A stretch of DNA of 64,000 nucleotides from FEN-1139 sp038207155 (GTDB taxonomy: Bacteria; Myxococcota_A; Polyangia; Polyangiales; Polyangiaceae), in NCBI GenBank assembly GCA_038207155.1, contig JBBRAB010000018.1, forward strand, positions 1 through 64,000, in the 5' to 3' direction. Both the position numbers and the translations under genes were made by a program. Position 1 is the first letter of the stretch, and each line of letters begins with the position of its first letter. The notes under the pieces were generated by a model. It was not told the origin of the DNA. It saw nothing but the letters and a program-made list of their open reading frames with translations, and did not search any database. This document shows, piece after piece, positions 8,179 through 17,628 of the stretch.

Positions 8179-9081
8179 ATGACGACTGACGACGCACGAA
8201 AGCTATTTGTTGCTGGACTGTCCGACTCCATCTCTGAGGAGGTGTTGCGGCAGCTGTTCGAAGCCACCGGTGGTGAGGTTGTGGAGGTAAGCCTTCCTCG
8301 CGACCGCGCCACGGGTAATGCCCGCGGGTTTGGCTTTGTCACCTTGGCAACTGGGGACCAAGCGGAAGCCGCGCGCGAGTCGCTCGATGGCTCGTTTCAA
8401 GGAGGTCGATCCATCTCGGTTCGCACCTTCCAATCGGGGTCACCACGGCGTGAACCGCGCAGCGAAGCCGGGGTAGGTCCCGCTGAAGATCGCACGCTTT
8501 ACGTCGGCAATCTGCCCTACGACGCGACCGTTGCCGAGGTGGAGGAGATCCTCTCGAGTGTTGGCGTGACGCCCGTGCTCAGGGTGCATCTCCCACTGGG
8601 GCCCGATGGCAGACCTCGTGGGTTTGGCTTCGTCACTTTGTCGAGTCCTCCCGCGGTTCAGCAGGCCGTCGACGCCATGGCGACTGCCGACCTACGTGGT
8701 CGCCGAGTGATGGTGAAGGTCGCGCATCCGCGCGGCAGCGCGCCACCCGGCGGTCCCGCAGGCCGCTTTCCCAGCACAGGTCCACGCTACTCGGATTCCC
8801 CGTCGGGTTACGACGGTGGCGGTCCGCCTCGTCCCTCATTCCGCACACCGGAACCCGGGCGCACTGACGGTGGCGGTGGTGAGGAAGAGGAAGGCGAGGT
8901 CGCTCCCGGCATCGGTCGTCCCAGCAAGGACAAGCGTCGCAAAGGTGTCGGCGGGCCCGTCGCCAATAAGCGCGCCAACGCTGGCGTCGGTGACGCTCGT
9001 CGTGAACGCGGCGGCGGCTCGTCGTGGCAGCGCTGGGAAGAGAAGGACGAGAAAGACGACAAGGAGGACAAGGACGACTGA
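8179..9081 (+). CDS. Tandem-RRM RNA-binding protein with acidic tail
   Basis: 300 residues. Two RNA-recognition motifs: RRM1 about 7-85 (RNP2 KLFVAGL, RNP1 RGFGFVTL) and RRM2 about 108-185 (RNP2 TLYVGNL, RNP1 RGFGFVTL). Then a Gly/Pro-rich linker, a short basic patch (KDKRRKG) and a C-terminus that ends in a run of Lys/Asp/Glu (EKDEKDDKEDKDD). Single-RRM proteins are common in cyanobacteria and myxobacteria; two RRMs in one bacterial protein are less so. Single-stranded RNA binding is well supported by intact RNP motifs; the target is unknown. It precedes mreB by 208 bases, with its own promoter. Confidence 0.88.
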   Translation: MTTDDARKLFVAGLSDSISEEVLRQLFEATGGEVVEVSLPRDRATGNARGFGFVTLATGDQAEAARESLDGSFQGGRSISVRTFQSGSPRREPRSEAGVGPAEDRTLYVGNLPYDATVAEVEEILSSVGVTPVLRVHLPLGPDGRPRGFGFVTLSSPPAVQQAVDAMATADLRGRRVMVKVAHPRGSAPPGGPAGRFPSTGPRYSDSPSGYDGGGPPRPSFRTPEPGRTDGGGGEEEEGEVAPGIGRPSKDKRRKGVGGPVANKRANAGVGDARRERGGGSSWQRWEEKDEKDDKEDKDD

Positions 9082-9289
9082 CCTCTTGGTCGGTACGCGG
9101 ATCGATCCGCGAAAGGTCGGTCCGTCGCCCTGGTTTCTGACCGGGACTCTGTCCCGGGCCGGTTTGCGCGCCAAGCAACGCGCGTGCTACTAACCCCGTC
9201 CACCGCAGGCCGTGGGCCAGTGATCTTGCCTCGAGGAATTCCCCGTGAGCAAGCCTGGCTTTTGGCGAACTTTGGAGGTTTGAGGACTG

Positions 9290-10324
9290 ATGATCTTCGA
9301 CTGGCTCTACGGTCTGTTCTCGAACGACCTTGCCATCGACTTGGGCACGGCGACGACGCTCATTTACGTCAAAGGCAAGGGTATCGTTAGCTGCGAGCCG
9401 TCCGTGGTGGCAGTTCAACGTGATTCTCGTGGCGACAAGCGAGTCCACGCTGTCGGCAGGGAGGCCAAGGAGATGCTTGGGCGTACCCCGGGTAACATTC
9501 AGGCCATCCGTCCGCTACGAGACGGCGTGATCGCGGATTTTGAGATCACCGAGGCGATGCTGCGGTATTTCATCGCCCTGGCCCACAATCGACGCACGCT
9601 CGTCAAGCCTCGGATCATCATCTGCGTGCCCTTCGGCATCACCGAAGTTGAAAAGCGCGCCGTCAAAGAGAGCGCCGAGAGCGCCGGAGCGCGCGAAGTT
9701 CACCTGATTGAAGAGCCTATGGCGGCGGCAATCGGAGCCGGGCTTCCAATCACCGAGCCGAGCGGCAATATGGTTGTCGACATTGGCGGTGGAACCACGG
9801 AGGTTGCCGTGATTTCACTGTCGGGGATCGTCTACTCCCAGAGCGTTCGCGTCGGCGGCGACAAGATGGATGACGCGATCGTCGCCTACATGAAGCGCAA
9901 GTACAACCTTGCCATCGGTGAGCAGACAGCCGAACGCATCAAGATCAGCATCGGCAATGCCTATCCGCTCGACCAGCAGTTGACCATGGAGGTCAAGGGC
10001 CGCGACATGGTGGCCGGCATTCCCAAGACCGTCGTCGTCAATTCTGACGAGATCCGCGAGGCCCTTGCGGAGCCCATCAACGCCATCGTTGAGGCTGTGC
10101 TGCTGGCCTTGGAGCGGACGCCGCCAGAGCTTGCGGCGGACATCGTCGACAAGGGTGTGGTGCTCACCGGTGGTGGCGCTCTGCTCAAGAACCTCGACGT
10201 ACTTCTGCGCGAGGAGACCGGTCTGCCGGTCATGGTTGCTGACGATCCAATCAGCGCTGTCGTGCTTGGGAGCGGCAAAGCTCTCGACCATCACGAGCTT
10301 CTCAAGGCCGTCGCCATCGGTTGA
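9290..10324 (+). CDS. mreB: Rod-shape actin homologue MreB
   Basis: Forms membrane-associated filaments that organise lateral wall synthesis. 344 residues, full length. Actin-fold motifs: phosphate-1 DLGTATTLIYVKGKGIV, phosphate-2 VVDIGGGTTEVAVISL, adenosine motif GVVLTGGGALL. The N-terminus MIFDWLYGLFSNDLA contains the membrane-inserting hydrophobic patch. A GGAGG lies 14 bases before the ATG and a second purine-rich stretch GAGGACTG abuts it. First gene of the mreBCD-mrdA-rodA operon. Confidence 0.97.
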   Translation: MIFDWLYGLFSNDLAIDLGTATTLIYVKGKGIVSCEPSVVAVQRDSRGDKRVHAVGREAKEMLGRTPGNIQAIRPLRDGVIADFEITEAMLRYFIALAHNRRTLVKPRIIICVPFGITEVEKRAVKESAESAGAREVHLIEEPMAAAIGAGLPITEPSGNMVVDIGGGTTEVAVISLSGIVYSQSVRVGGDKMDDAIVAYMKRKYNLAIGEQTAERIKISIGNAYPLDQQLTMEVKGRDMVAGIPKTVVVNSDEIREALAEPINAIVEAVLLALERTPPELAADIVDKGVVLTGGGALLKNLDVLLREETGLPVMVADDPISAVVLGSGKALDHHELLKAVAIG

Positions 10325-10347
10325 TGGTGGAGTCGTCGAGGGGATGA

Positions 10348-11223
10348 ATGAGCCCGCTACGACGCTATCGCGACATTGTTCTTGTCATCATTCTTCTGGC
10401 CGTTCCGTTCTTCTTTCTAAAGACGAGCGTTCGACGGCCGGAAGACATGAACTCGCTCGACCGCGCTTTGTCCGTGGTCGCGACGCCATTACAGTCCGGC
10501 GTGGCTTCGGTCGCTCGCTGGGTTTCCGGCGTGATCGGCGACTATTTCTATCTGGTTGACGTCAAGGCTGACAACAACAAGCTGGCCTACGAAAACGCCC
10601 GGTTGCGCTCCCGAGTGCGGGAACTCTCCCACCTCGAGGCCAGCAATCGGCGCCTCGAACGAATCCTTGGGCTCAAGGAAACGATCGCCGAGGAGACCAC
10701 CAGCGCCGTCGTCATTGGCAAAGACACGCTCGAGTACTTTCGCGTGGCAGATGTGATGCTCGACAATCCGTCCGGGGCGGTGCGCGAGAATATGCCGGTC
10801 GTGTCACTCGATGGCGCTGTCGGCACGGTACTGCGAGTCTCCGGCGATAAGGTCAGCGTTCAGCTCACGGTTGACAGTGGCTTTGGAGTGGACGTCGTCG
10901 TCGAGCGCACCCAGGCGCGCGGGTTTGTGCGTGGCGTAGGGGATCCGCGCAAGTATGCCGTTCGCGTCGAGTACGTGCGACGCACCGACGAAGTGGACGT
11001 GGGTGATTTCCTTGTGACCAGCGGCGTGGGTTGCCGTTTTCCAAAGGGGATTCAGGTCGCGCGCGTCACCAAGGTCACCAAGCGGGATTTCGGCATCTAC
11101 CAAGAGGTTGAAGCTGAACCCACCGTCGATTTTTCCCGTTTGCAGGACGTCTTGGTCGTGTTGACGGATCCGAAAGACTGCGCGCCGCCGGGCGCGCGAA
11201 AACGCGTCAAGACGGGGAAATAA
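10348..11223 (+). CDS. mreC: Rod-shape-determining protein MreC
   Basis: Bitopic periplasmic scaffold linking MreB/MreD/RodA to the wall synthase. 291 residues: cytoplasmic basic start, one membrane segment (about 8-24, IVLVIILLAVPFFFL), a coiled coil (about 65-105, rich in Leu/Glu/Arg), then the beta-barrel MreC core with a GAVGTVLRVS stretch. Spaced 23 bases after mreB with GAGGGG upstream of the ATG. Confidence 0.93.
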   Translation: MSPLRRYRDIVLVIILLAVPFFFLKTSVRRPEDMNSLDRALSVVATPLQSGVASVARWVSGVIGDYFYLVDVKADNNKLAYENARLRSRVRELSHLEASNRRLERILGLKETIAEETTSAVVIGKDTLEYFRVADVMLDNPSGAVRENMPVVSLDGAVGTVLRVSGDKVSVQLTVDSGFGVDVVVERTQARGFVRGVGDPRKYAVRVEYVRRTDEVDVGDFLVTSGVGCRFPKGIQVARVTKVTKRDFGIYQEVEAEPTVDFSRLQDVLVVLTDPKDCAPPGARKRVKTGK

Positions 11224-11229
11224 AGCCGG

Positions 11230-11757
11230 GTGCGCAACGCTCTTTTCCTTGCCGTGGGCGTGTTGCTCATTCTGCTCCAGTCGACGCTGTATCGGGTGCT
11301 TGAGCCGCTCCACGTGCCTGGGCTAAATCCCAGCCTCGTGCTGCCATTGGTTGTGTTTCTTGGGGTCCACGAGCATTCCATGGCTCGCGGGGCGATGCTC
11401 TCGTTTCTGCTCGGATACTTCCTCGATCTCATCGCCGGCGCACCGATCGGGCTCTGCACCTTCATCTACGTGGCGATCTGGTGGATGTCGCGCATTGCGG
11501 GGGTGCGCCTCACCGCCCAGTCACTGCTGACGCGGGTATCGCTCGGTTTCATCTTCACCGTGGTGGAAGCCACCAGCACGCTGATCCTGCTGTCCATTTT
11601 CGGAACGGACACGAAACGTCCGGTTGAAATCGCTTCGACCGCCGTGCTCGCTCACGCAGCCTCCACAGCCTTCGCTGCGCCCTTCATCTTCCGAATTGCA
11701 CAACGCGTGCATCAGATTAGTCTGCCCGCGGGTTCACCGGAGGGTGGTAAGCAGTGA
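11230..11757 (+). CDS. mreD: Rod-shape-determining membrane protein MreD
   Basis: 175 residues and GTG start six bases after the mreC stop. Mostly membrane: about five hydrophobic segments, including ALFLAVGVLLILLQSTLY at the N-terminus and the conserved LNPSLVLPLVVFLGV and GYFLDLIAGAPIGLCTF segments, where MreD proteins carry a Gly-rich D/LI-G-P motif. Its stop overlaps the start of mrdA (GTGA). Confidence 0.9.
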   Translation: MRNALFLAVGVLLILLQSTLYRVLEPLHVPGLNPSLVLPLVVFLGVHEHSMARGAMLSFLLGYFLDLIAGAPIGLCTFIYVAIWWMSRIAGVRLTAQSLLTRVSLGFIFTVVEATSTLILLSIFGTDTKRPVEIASTAVLAHAASTAFAAPFIFRIAQRVHQISLPAGSPEGGKQ

Positions 11758-13694
11758 GCATCCTCGTACAGCGCTCGGACGTCGGTGAGTTTCGCCGTCG
11801 CTACCGCTGGATGGTGCTGGTGGTCTTGGCGATCTTTTCCACGCTGTTCGGTCGGCTCGTGTACCTGCAGGTCATCCAGGGGGATATCCATCGCACCCAG
11901 GCGCGTCGCAACATCGTGCGTGAAGTCAAACTGGCGACTCGACGTGGCGTCATTCGCGACGCACGCGGCCATGTGCTGGCCGCCAATCGTCCGTCCTACA
12001 ATGTCTACGTCGTTCCGACCAAGCTCAATCAGGAGAGCACCTGGCCGAAGCTCGTGCGCTTGATGGGGCTCGATCCCGCGGGTTCCAAGCAAATCCTCGA
12101 GCGCATCGCCAAGGTGCTGGCTCTGCCCGAGGAGGACAAGCGTCGCGCCCAACAGCTGCTGATCGCGGTCGACGTGGATCGCGATATCGTAGCTAACCTC
12201 GAGACGCACCACGACCAAATGCCGGGCGTTTCAGTCACGCCCGTCCCGGTCCGCTACTACCCCTATGGCGAGCTTGGGGCTCACATGGTCGGCTACATGC
12301 GCGAAGTCGACTCAGCGGACTTGACGGAGCTCGAGGCCCAGGGCTATCGCCCCGGTGACCGTCTCGGGGCCGTGGGCGTGGAGCGGCGTTGGGAATCGTA
12401 TCTGCGCGGCAAGCGCGGTATGCGTAAGGTCATCCAGTCCAAGCGGCGCTTGGCCAACCGCGAAGAACTCGAGGCCAAGTACCTCGAAGAACCTCGCGTC
12501 GTCAGCCCCGTCCCAGGTCGTGATATCTCACTTACCGTCGACATTGAGCTTGAGCAGTCGATTGAGAAAGCGCTGCGCGGGCAGCTCGCCGCCTCCGTGG
12601 TCGTTGTGGAGGTTCGTACGGGGCGGGTGCTCGCCGCGGTCTCCAAACCCAGCTACGATCCGAACATCGTCTCGGGTGGCGGTGGCATCGAAGCGGTTCG
12701 AGAGGCCTTTCGGCGGCTCTACGTCGATCCGCTCAAGCCGATGCTCGACAAGACCATCTCGGCTGCCTACCCACCGGGTTCGACTTTCAAGCCGTTCACG
12801 GCGTTGGCGGCCCTCGAAGAGGGCGTGATCGACCGCGATCTGCAGGTGGATTGTCATGGAGGCTACGAGTACGGCAAGCGCTTCTTCCGGTGTACGGGCG
12901 TGCACCGTCGCGTCGATCTGCACAGCGCCCTCGTGCACAGCTGCAATACCTACTTTTACTCGATTGGTGCCCACGAACACATGCAGCTCGACCGCCTGGC
13001 CAAGGTGGGCCTGAGTTTCGGCATGGGGGCCAAGACGGGCATCGGCACCAACCCCGAGGCGCGTGGTCGCATGCCGACACGCAGTTGGTACACCCGTCGC
13101 TACAAGGGGGCGTTCCGCGGTGGTTTTACCCTGCTCGCCGCGATCGGTCAGGGTGCGACGACCGTGTCTGTCTTGCAGCTCGGGTTGGCCTACGCGGCGC
13201 TCGCCAATGGTGGAACCCTCTATCAGCCTCAGGTCGTGCGCAGCATTGAGACGAGCGACGGCACCGTGGTGCAGGAGTTCCCGCCGCGCGTCCGTCGCCT
13301 GATCGCAATCGATCCTGGCCATCTCGAGATGATCCGGGACGGCTTGCGAGGGGTTGTGTCCGAGCGCGAGGGCACCGCCCATGCCGGCACCGTGGAGGGC
13401 GCGGACATGGCCGGAAAGACCGGTACCGCGCAGGTGAGTCACGTGACTCCGCGCGGGGTCGATCCCGACAAAATCTGGTATTTCAACCGCGACCACGCCT
13501 GGTTCTCGGGCTACGCGCCGGCGGCCAGCCCCGAGATTGCGATCGTCGTGTTGGTCGAGCACGGTGGCGGTGGTGGTAAGAACGCAGTGCCAGTGGCGAG
13601 CCGCGTCGTGCGTGACTGGCAGAAAATGCGCGAGAAAAAGCCGGAATCTCGCGAGCCCGGGATCGACATGCCTGAGAGCGAGGAGGTTCCGTAA
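11754..13694 (+). CDS. mrdA: Penicillin-binding protein 2 (elongation transpeptidase)
   Basis: Cross-links peptidoglycan during elongation and activates RodA. 646 residues: short cytoplasmic start, one membrane anchor (about 20-40), pedestal/dimerisation domain, transpeptidase domain. Catalytic motifs intact: SxxK as Ser343-TFK346 (PPGSTFKPF), SxN as Ser396-Cys-Asn398, and KTG as Lys555-Thr-Gly (MAGKTGTAQ). Starts at a GTG overlapping mreD; its TAA overlaps the rodA ATG (TAATG). The C-terminal acidic tail EPGIDMPESEEVP is disordered. Confidence 0.95.
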   Translation: MSILVQRSDVGEFRRRYRWMVLVVLAIFSTLFGRLVYLQVIQGDIHRTQARRNIVREVKLATRRGVIRDARGHVLAANRPSYNVYVVPTKLNQESTWPKLVRLMGLDPAGSKQILERIAKVLALPEEDKRRAQQLLIAVDVDRDIVANLETHHDQMPGVSVTPVPVRYYPYGELGAHMVGYMREVDSADLTELEAQGYRPGDRLGAVGVERRWESYLRGKRGMRKVIQSKRRLANREELEAKYLEEPRVVSPVPGRDISLTVDIELEQSIEKALRGQLAASVVVVEVRTGRVLAAVSKPSYDPNIVSGGGGIEAVREAFRRLYVDPLKPMLDKTISAAYPPGSTFKPFTALAALEEGVIDRDLQVDCHGGYEYGKRFFRCTGVHRRVDLHSALVHSCNTYFYSIGAHEHMQLDRLAKVGLSFGMGAKTGIGTNPEARGRMPTRSWYTRRYKGAFRGGFTLLAAIGQGATTVSVLQLGLAYAALANGGTLYQPQVVRSIETSDGTVVQEFPPRVRRLIAIDPGHLEMIRDGLRGVVSEREGTAHAGTVEGADMAGKTGTAQVSHVTPRGVDPDKIWYFNRDHAWFSGYAPAASPEIAIVVLVEHGGGGGKNAVPVASRVVRDWQKMREKKPESREPGIDMPESEEVP

Positions 13695-14815
13695 TGGTTC
13701 ATCGCGGGCGGATTTCCTTCAAGAGCGGGCCTCAGATCGACATGGCGCTGCTGTTTTGCAGCGTTTTTATCGTGATCGCCGGACTGGTCAATCTCTACAG
13801 CGCCACGAGCGTTTACGCAGCGTCGACCTCGAAGTCGTCGCTCGCGGACATGTACGTCTCGCAGGTGTACTGGATCGTGGTCGGCGGGCTGCTCGCGGTG
13901 CTGATCGCCGCGATCGACTACCGAAATTACGAGCGCCTCGCGCTAATGGCGTACGTGGGCGGACTAGTAACACTGGCCCTAGTATTCGTACTCGCGACCG
14001 ATGTTCGAGGTTCGTCGCGCTGGATTCAGGTGGGAAGCTTTGGCTTTCAACCCTCGGAGTTCATCAAGATCCTGCTGATCATCGTGCTCGCCCGCTACAT
14101 CCACAACGACCCGAGAACCGAGGCGCGTCGCTGGATTGATCTATTTGTTCCGATTGTTTTGACGGTGATCCCAGCGGGTCTGGTGATGGCGCAGCCGGAC
14201 CTTGGCACAGCGCTGATCTATCTACTGACGGCCGGTTCGATCCTTGCGATGCTCCGGATCCGAGGCGGCAGTCTGCTTTGGGCCACGGGATTGGGGGGCG
14301 CGGCGCTTCCGATGGCGTGGAAGTTCTTGATGAAGGACTATCAGAAGGCGCGTATTACGAGCTTTCTCGATCCGGAGCACGACATCACTGGCAGCGGCTG
14401 GCATGCGCTTCAGTCAAAGACGGCGATCGGTAACGGGGGGTTGACCGGTTGCGGCTACATGCGCGGCACTCAGAACCAGTTTGGATTTTTGCCCGATCAG
14501 TTCTCGGATTTTCCTTTCGCCGTGTTCGGTGAGGATTGGGGCCTGATCGGCGGAGCCGTGCTGTTGGCCCTCTACTGCTTTCTCGTGATCTGGTCGATTC
14601 GCATCGCGTCGCAGGCCAAGGACCGTTTCGGAGCTGCGCTCGCGATCGGCGTCGGGGCCATGATCTTTTGGCACGTCGTGTTCAATATCGGCATGGCAGC
14701 AGGTGCGCTGCCCGTGGTCGGAGTGACGCTTCCGCTCTTTTCGTACGGCGGCTCCAGCGTGATCACGTCGATGATTGGACTCGGCCTGCTGATGAACGTC
14801 TCCATGCGGCGTTGA
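13694..14815 (+). CDS. rodA: SEDS peptidoglycan glycosyltransferase RodA
   Basis: Polymerises lipid II glycan strands in the elongasome together with PBP2. 373 residues, about ten membrane segments. SEDS landmarks: GSSRWIQVGSFGFQPSEF, QPDLGTALIYL and FPFAVFGEDWGLIGG, plus the terminal PLFSYGGSSVITSMIG. It is the last gene of the mre operon; the next gene is convergent, 40 bases away. Confidence 0.95.
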   Translation: MVHRGRISFKSGPQIDMALLFCSVFIVIAGLVNLYSATSVYAASTSKSSLADMYVSQVYWIVVGGLLAVLIAAIDYRNYERLALMAYVGGLVTLALVFVLATDVRGSSRWIQVGSFGFQPSEFIKILLIIVLARYIHNDPRTEARRWIDLFVPIVLTVIPAGLVMAQPDLGTALIYLLTAGSILAMLRIRGGSLLWATGLGGAALPMAWKFLMKDYQKARITSFLDPEHDITGSGWHALQSKTAIGNGGLTGCGYMRGTQNQFGFLPDQFSDFPFAVFGEDWGLIGGAVLLALYCFLVIWSIRIASQAKDRFGAALAIGVGAMIFWHVVFNIGMAAGALPVVGVTLPLFSYGGSSVITSMIGLGLLMNVSMRR

Positions 14816-14855
14816 GGTTTCTGCTCGCGCTCGGGCTGCCCTGCCTGCGGCTCAG

Positions 14856-16283
14856 CTACGGCATCAGGCGCTCAAACAGGTCGCTACTGAAGAGTCCGCT
14901 CGGGTCGAGTTGGCGCTTGAGGTTTCGAAATTGCGTGAGGCACTCGGTGCCATAGGCTCGTTCAAGATCAATCGGTCGAAGCAGCGTGTCCTTGGCTAGG
15001 TAAAACCGACCGCCTGCGGCGACCACGAGCTCGGTGAGTTGCTGCGAGAGTGCCCAGAGTCGCTCGCGGTTGTCGGCTCTGAGGGGAAAATCCAGGGCCA
15101 GCGACCAACCATTGACCGAATGGGACAGCAGGTAGTCGTCGGCGCGGTGCTTCTTGAGCACTGCGAGGTTGGCGACCTCGCCGGCTTGCTGACAGGTCTC
15201 GAGTACCCGCTTCATGCACTCGTGTGCATGTTGGCTCGGCACAAAGAACTGGTATTGGATCAGGCCTCCGGCACCGTAGGCCTGATTCCAATCGGGAACG
15301 TAGTCGAGCAAGAACGCAAACGCGGCATGTGACTGCAGGTAGCTGTTGCCGTCAGCACGCCGCGCCAACCAATACTTGGTCGCGTTGATCCAAGGCATTC
15401 CAGGGGCGGAAGCCAGAGTTCTCAAGACTGGCGAGAGTTTGCTGGTGGGCAAACCAAACAAGCGAGTTGGAAGGCTTTGCCCCTCCAGACTGAGGCTGCT
15501 GGCTGGGCTGGGTTCTTCCTGTGGTTGGAGGTAGCGGGCCGCGTGAAGCTCGCCGCGACCAAGACTTTTGCCGCGCGAGAACGCATCGAGCCAGCCCACG
15601 GCGTAGTTGTTGTTCTCAGCAAGTGACTCGAAGGTCGCCAGGGTCTGTTCGAGGTTGCAAGCTGCCGCCGTGACGACTTTCAGTCGACCACTGTGCACGC
15701 GTGAAAGTCGCAGGGTGACTTGCACCACCGCCCCGAGCAGACCAAGTCCCCCCACCACCGCTCGAAAGAGCTCCGGTCGGTTCTGTCGACTGCAATCCAG
15801 CAGCTCACCTGAGGCCGTCAGCAATTTGATTTGCTCGACGTGATCACCGAATGGGCCCACTCGGTAGTTGTTCTTGCCGTGGACGTTCATGGCCACGCAG
15901 CCCCCGAGGGTTGCGTGCATCGTTCCCGGGACCACGGTCGGCCAATAGCCATCGCTGATCGTTTCGCGCCAGAGGTCCCCGATCGTGAGACCGACTTCCG
16001 CTGTTAGCAGACCAGTTGCCGGCTCCCACGACAGCACGCGCCGCAGGGCAGTCGTGTCAACGACCAATCCGCGACTGTTCAGTGCGGCGTCTCCATAGCT
16101 GCGTCCAGCGCCTCGGAACGTGACACTGAGTCCCTCGGCCCTTGCGCGAGCGAGTACTTCAGTGAGCTCCGCAAGTGAGCCGGGCTGCTCGACGCGGCAA
16201 TTGGCGCTGACCGCCTGCCCAAACCCAACGAGCTGCCGACGAGGGGAGTCAGTCCGAAGACTCGGGCAAGGGGATTTAACCAT
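14856..16283 (-). CDS. DprE1-like FAD-dependent oxidase
   Basis: 475 residues from the ATG at 16283; the frame stays open to 16355, but RRQLVGFGQAVSANCRVEQP aligns with the N-terminus of the family best from 16283. Vanillyl-alcohol-oxidase fold: an FAD-binding stretch with FRGAGRSYGDAALN, VPGTMHATLGGCVAMNVHGK and LTASGELLDCSR, and a C-terminal substrate domain with LIQYQFFVPSQ and a Lys in AVLKKHRADD. These match decaprenylphosphoryl-ribose 2'-oxidase (DprE1) closely, including the Gly-Lys-Asn region. Mycobacterial arabinan does not occur here, so the substrate is probably another lipid-linked or free sugar. Divergent from an SDR epimerase, a suggestive pairing. Confidence 0.8.
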   Translation of the reverse strand: MVKSPCPSLRTDSPRRQLVGFGQAVSANCRVEQPGSLAELTEVLARARAEGLSVTFRGAGRSYGDAALNSRGLVVDTTALRRVLSWEPATGLLTAEVGLTIGDLWRETISDGYWPTVVPGTMHATLGGCVAMNVHGKNNYRVGPFGDHVEQIKLLTASGELLDCSRQNRPELFRAVVGGLGLLGAVVQVTLRLSRVHSGRLKVVTAAACNLEQTLATFESLAENNNYAVGWLDAFSRGKSLGRGELHAARYLQPQEEPSPASSLSLEGQSLPTRLFGLPTSKLSPVLRTLASAPGMPWINATKYWLARRADGNSYLQSHAAFAFLLDYVPDWNQAYGAGGLIQYQFFVPSQHAHECMKRVLETCQQAGEVANLAVLKKHRADDYLLSHSVNGWSLALDFPLRADNRERLWALSQQLTELVVAAGGRFYLAKDTLLRPIDLERAYGTECLTQFRNLKRQLDPSGLFSSDLFERLMP

Positions 16284-16469
16284 GGGACCGCGCGTAATTG
16301 ACCATGCCACGCGCGCTCCCGGTCGCAACTGGGGTTGGGGCGCTCGGCCAATCATCCCGACCGCACCTGGGCGCTCTTGCTCGACTGGGGCCCGGGCTTG
16401 GGTCGTGGTAGCTAAGGTGCGGTGAGTCCAGCCAGCAACGGTTCACCCGGCTCCCTTGAGGTCACGACC

Positions 16470-17513
16470 ATGAGTAACAAGTCTGTACTGATTACCGGAG
16501 GCTCCGGCTTCCTTGGAATCAACCTTACGCGATACCTTCTGGAGCGCGGCTACCAGGTCACCTCGCTTGACCTGCTGCCGTTCGACTATCCCGAGCGTCC
16601 GCAGATCCGCGAGGTTCAGGGAGACACGCGTGACGCAGCCCTGGTTGACGAGGTGATGAAGGGTCACGACTACGTCGTGCACACGGCGGCGGCACTCCCG
16701 CTGTACTCGGCCGAGGAGATCTTCACGACGGACGTCGAGGGAACGCGGATCGTCATGGACGCAGCGCGGCGCCACGGGGTCAAGTGCGCCGTCCACATCT
16801 CGTCAACCGCCGTCTACGGCATTCCGGATCACCATCCGCTCTGTGAAGACGATAAGCTGGACGGCGTCGGTCCTTACGGACAGGCCAAAATCCAGGCAGA
16901 AGTTGTGGTTTTGGAGCAGCGCGCACGCGGGCTCGTCGCACCCATCATTCGTCCCAAGTCCTTCGTCGGACCTGAGCGTCTCGGCGTGTTCGCGCTGCTT
17001 TACGACTGGGCCCTGGACGGTCGCGGGTTCCCGATGATTGGCAGCGGCAAGAACCGGTACCAGCTGCTCGATGTCGCGGACTTGTGCGAGGCGATTCACC
17101 TCTGCATGACGCTGGACCCGAGCGTCACGAACGACACGTTCAACATCGGCGCCAAGGAGTACACCACCATGGGTGAAGACTACCAGGCGGTGCTCGATGC
17201 GGCCGGCAAGGGGAAGAAGATCGTGCCCTTCCCAGCGGCTCCCGCCGTGCTCGGGCTTCGCGTGCTCGAGGCCATGGGGGTTTCCCCGCTGTATAAGTGG
17301 GTCTATGAGACCGCCTCGAAGGATTCCTTCGTGTCGATCGAAAAAGCCGAGAAAAAGCTCGGTTATGCCCCGAAATTCTCGAACAAGCAGGCCATGGTGC
17401 GCAACCTCGAGTGGTACCAGGCTCACCGCGATGAGTTTGCGAATCGCTCGGGCGTGACGCACCGCGTGCCCTGGAAGCAGGGCGCGATCGGAATCCTCAA
17501 GTACCTGTTCTAA
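16470..17513 (+). CDS. NAD-dependent epimerase/dehydratase (extended SDR)
   Basis: 347 residues. The frame begins at 16422 but the ATG at 16470 has GAGG ten bases upstream and starts right at the Rossmann fold. Motifs: TGxxGFLG as ITGGSGFLG, a conserved HTAAA, Ser-Tyr-Lys with SSTAVYG and YGQAK, and RPKSFVGPERLG in the sugar-binding part. It belongs to the UDP-sugar epimerase/3-beta-HSD-like extended SDR superfamily; the exact substrate is unknown. Divergent from the DprE1-like oxidase 186 bases away, so joint control and an oxidise/epimerise sugar route are plausible, though unproven. Confidence 0.82.
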   Translation: MSNKSVLITGGSGFLGINLTRYLLERGYQVTSLDLLPFDYPERPQIREVQGDTRDAALVDEVMKGHDYVVHTAAALPLYSAEEIFTTDVEGTRIVMDAARRHGVKCAVHISSTAVYGIPDHHPLCEDDKLDGVGPYGQAKIQAEVVVLEQRARGLVAPIIRPKSFVGPERLGVFALLYDWALDGRGFPMIGSGKNRYQLLDVADLCEAIHLCMTLDPSVTNDTFNIGAKEYTTMGEDYQAVLDAAGKGKKIVPFPAAPAVLGLRVLEAMGVSPLYKWVYETASKDSFVSIEKAEKKLGYAPKFSNKQAMVRNLEWYQAHRDEFANRSGVTHRVPWKQGAIGILKYLF

Positions 17514-17528
17514 TTCCGAGGTTCTTGG

Positions 17529-17569
17529 CTAATGGTCGGACACCGCTGCTCGCGGTCTCCGGCCATTAG
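17529..17569. terminator. Bidirectional intrinsic terminator
   Basis: A long interrupted stem CTAATGG-CGG...CCG-CCATTAG with a small GC loop lies between the convergent epimerase and SNF2 genes. It is followed by TTTGT on the plus strand. Confidence 0.6.
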
Positions 17570-17628
17570 TTTGTCTGCCGTCAGCAAAGAGGGCGCGTCG
17601 GTGAGACGCTGCAGCGTACAGCGCCGCC

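Noticed and set aside
12528..13562. 344-codon open frame on the minus strand
   Set aside because: Shadow of mrdA, whose motifs are all intact on the plus strand.
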